Source of the DNA: Alphaproteobacteria bacterium MarineAlpha10_Bin2 | GTDB taxonomy: Bacteria > Pseudomonadota > Alphaproteobacteria > UBA828 | Assembly (NCBI GenBank): GCA_002937555.1 | Contig: PTKB01000135.1 | Location: 1-7,449 of the forward strand | Direction: 5' to 3' | DNA: 7,449 nucleotides | Shown: positions 6,194-7,449 of the stretch, in pieces | Layout of the letters: every line of letters begins with the position of its first letter | Numbering within the stretch: the first letter of the stretch is position 1 | The notes under the pieces: generated by a model | Database searches by the model: none | Told to the model about the DNA's origin: nothing | What the model saw: the letters and a program-made list of their open reading frames with translations, nothing else | Made by a program: the position numbers and the translations under genes

Positions 6194-7449
6194 GCGAAGA
6201 GGCGGCGCGCGGCGCGTTGACGCTCGATCCGGCGAACCGGGCGGCCGCACTGGCGTGCCTCGGTGACGTGTTAAACGATCAGGGCCGATGGCAAGAGGCC
6301 CATGGCGCCTACCAAGAATCTCTCGCGGAGAAACCCGACCAGCCGATTGTCTACAGCGCACTGGCGGGAATCTGCCTGACAAGTGGAAAGCCCGAAGAAG
6401 CGCTTGATTTGGCGGATCACGCCTGTGATTCCGCCCCCGGCCTGACGCCGCTAAGAATTACCCGCGCACAGGTGCTCGAGCAGTTGGGGCGCGCAGACGA
6501 GGCGTTTAACGAACTCAGCCTGGCGTTTCGCGTGGCGTCCCGGGATGTCGAGACTATTGTCGCCCTTGTCGAATTTGTCGCCCGGCAGGGTTTGCACGGC
6601 GACCGGCGGGACTGCGAGGCCGCGGTTCTTGTCGCATTTCGTGCGGGCTGCATGGATGGCCGCCGGTTGGCCGAGGCTGCGGCGGTGATCGTTGCGGCCA
6701 AATATGATCTCGCGGCCGAGGGTGCCGGAATAGATGGCGGGACCCTGGGGTTGCTTTCCGAAGACGAACTGTTCATTCGCCTGCTGCAGGAATGCGTAAA
6801 TTGCCATCCGGGAATCGAATCATTCTGTATCGAGCTACGCCGCAAGATCTTGTCGGACCATCAAGGCAGCGAGGAACTGCCGACGGCTGTCGCAAGACTG
6901 GCCGCAGCCTTGGCGCTGCAAAACCACATGAACGGCTATATCGCCTGGACCGGCGCGGAAGAAGAGGCGTCCGTGGCGGCGGAAGACCGTCGGCTGGGAG
7001 AGTTCGTTCGAACGTCTCAATCAAGCGTCACCGGTGCGGCGCGCGCAGCACTTCTGCTTTACGCCATGTATCGCCCCCTCGTGGCGCGGAATGACTCCGA
7101 CCGGTTGGTCGATCTGCCGTTCGGCGGCGAGGCCGGGCGGCTGATACTCTTGACCGTGCGCGAGGCGCGCGAACTGGCGGCCGAGGCAGCACGCATCGAA
7201 ACAGCCAGTGCCTCGCACGGGGCGCCGAAGACAGCGGATGCAGCGGTATTTCCGTGGCCGCATATCGCGCTGCCGCAGCCGGGCTCTTTGATGCCATATT
7301 TGCGGCGCCGGGTTCAGGGATTTGCGCCTCCGGCGTGGAGCGCCGAGGCCTGCGACATCCTTTTTCCATACTGCGGCTCGGGGCGGGAGGCGGTCAGCAT
7401 GGCCTTGCCGGCCTGCCGCATACAGGCCCGTCGATCCGTGCCCGCAAGC
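6190..7449 (+). CDS. TPR protein entering a class I SAM methyltransferase-like domain, 3' partial
   Basis: The frame stays open from 6190 to the window edge (420 residues). Tetratricopeptide repeats cover roughly the first 120 residues: a GALTLDPAN end of one repeat, then repeats with LGDVLNDQGRWQEA, LAGICLTSGKPEEA and QVLEQLGRADEA. A helical middle part follows. Near residues 390-400, ILFPYCGSGREAV resembles the SAM-binding glycine loop, though the usual first Gly is Tyr and no clear acidic residue follows before the window ends. From memory, proteins with TPRs joined to such a methyltransferase domain occur in Alphaproteobacteria. The ATG at 6190 has GGAG (6178-6181) eight bases upstream, but the frame is open back to 5941, and codons 6148-6189 complete the first TPR in exact register. 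The real start is therefore probably upstream: TTG 6097, or ATG 6131 through a frameshift. There is no signal peptide. Substrate is unknown. Confidence 0.75.
   Translation, partial: MSEEAARGALTLDPANRAAALACLGDVLNDQGRWQEAHGAYQESLAEKPDQPIVYSALAGICLTSGKPEEALDLADHACDSAPGLTPLRITRAQVLEQLGRADEAFNELSLAFRVASRDVETIVALVEFVARQGLHGDRRDCEAAVLVAFRAGCMDGRRLAEAAAVIVAAKYDLAAEGAGIDGGTLGLLSEDELFIRLLQECVNCHPGIESFCIELRRKILSDHQGSEELPTAVARLAAALALQNHMNGYIAWTGAEEEASVAAEDRRLGEFVRTSQSSVTGAARAALLLYAMYRPLVARNDSDRLVDLPFGGEAGRLILLTVREARELAAEAARIETASASHGAPKTADAAVFPWPHIALPQPGSLMPYLRRRVQGFAPPAWSAEACDILFPYCGSGREAVSMALPACRIQARRSVPAS

Noticed and set aside
6793..6807. CVNCH, a c-type heme motif, within the TPR protein
   Set aside because: The protein has no signal peptide and no cytochrome fold around the motif; it sits in a helical stretch and is most likely coincidental.
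6038..7369. Several minus-strand frames of 60-142 codons opposite the TPR gene
   Set aside because: They are Arg/Pro/Ser-rich, overlap each other and the supported plus-strand frame, and show no recognisable domain or good start site.

Overview
The window looks like a GC-rich alphaproteobacterial chromosome segment, possibly Rhodospirillales-like. This is inferred from strong GC bias at third codon positions, the style of the di-domain cytochrome c, and a TPR protein leading into a methyltransferase-like end. No rRNA, tRNA, CRISPR array, insertion sequence or integrase was seen.

Layout: (i) 1-5106, plus strand, is a tight three-gene unit. It starts with a fused HyuA-HyuB hydantoinase/oxoprolinase whose N-terminus lies outside the window. 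Next is a COG4091-type NAD(P)-binding oxidoreductase with a C-terminal SAF domain, then a phytanoyl-CoA dioxygenase (PhyH) family Fe(II)/2-oxoglutarate oxygenase. The gaps are 9 and 10 bp and each downstream gene has a good Shine-Dalgarno (SD) site, so the three are very probably co-transcribed. (ii) 5113-5985, minus strand, is an exported cytochrome c with two related c-type domains, convergent with the PhyH gene and separated from it by only 6 bp. Its second heme motif reads CxxCN instead of CxxCH. (iii) 5986-6189 is a divergent intergenic region with a short perfect AT-rich palindrome and, nearer the plus-strand gene, a strong ribosome-binding site in front of an ATG in the wrong frame. (iv) About 6190-7449, plus strand, is a long open frame running off the window end. 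It encodes a TPR protein that enters a class I SAM methyltransferase-like domain.

The first three genes suggest a small-molecule catabolic module. An oxygenase could hydroxylate a substrate, a HyuA/B enzyme could open a lactam-type ring (or carboxylate a ketone) using ATP, and an oxidoreductase could act on the product. The substrate cannot be read from the sequence. The best second looks are this gene combination, the missing heme histidine, and the reading-frame conflict at the start of the TPR gene. Nothing here is clearly a wholly new system such as a defence locus or mobile element.
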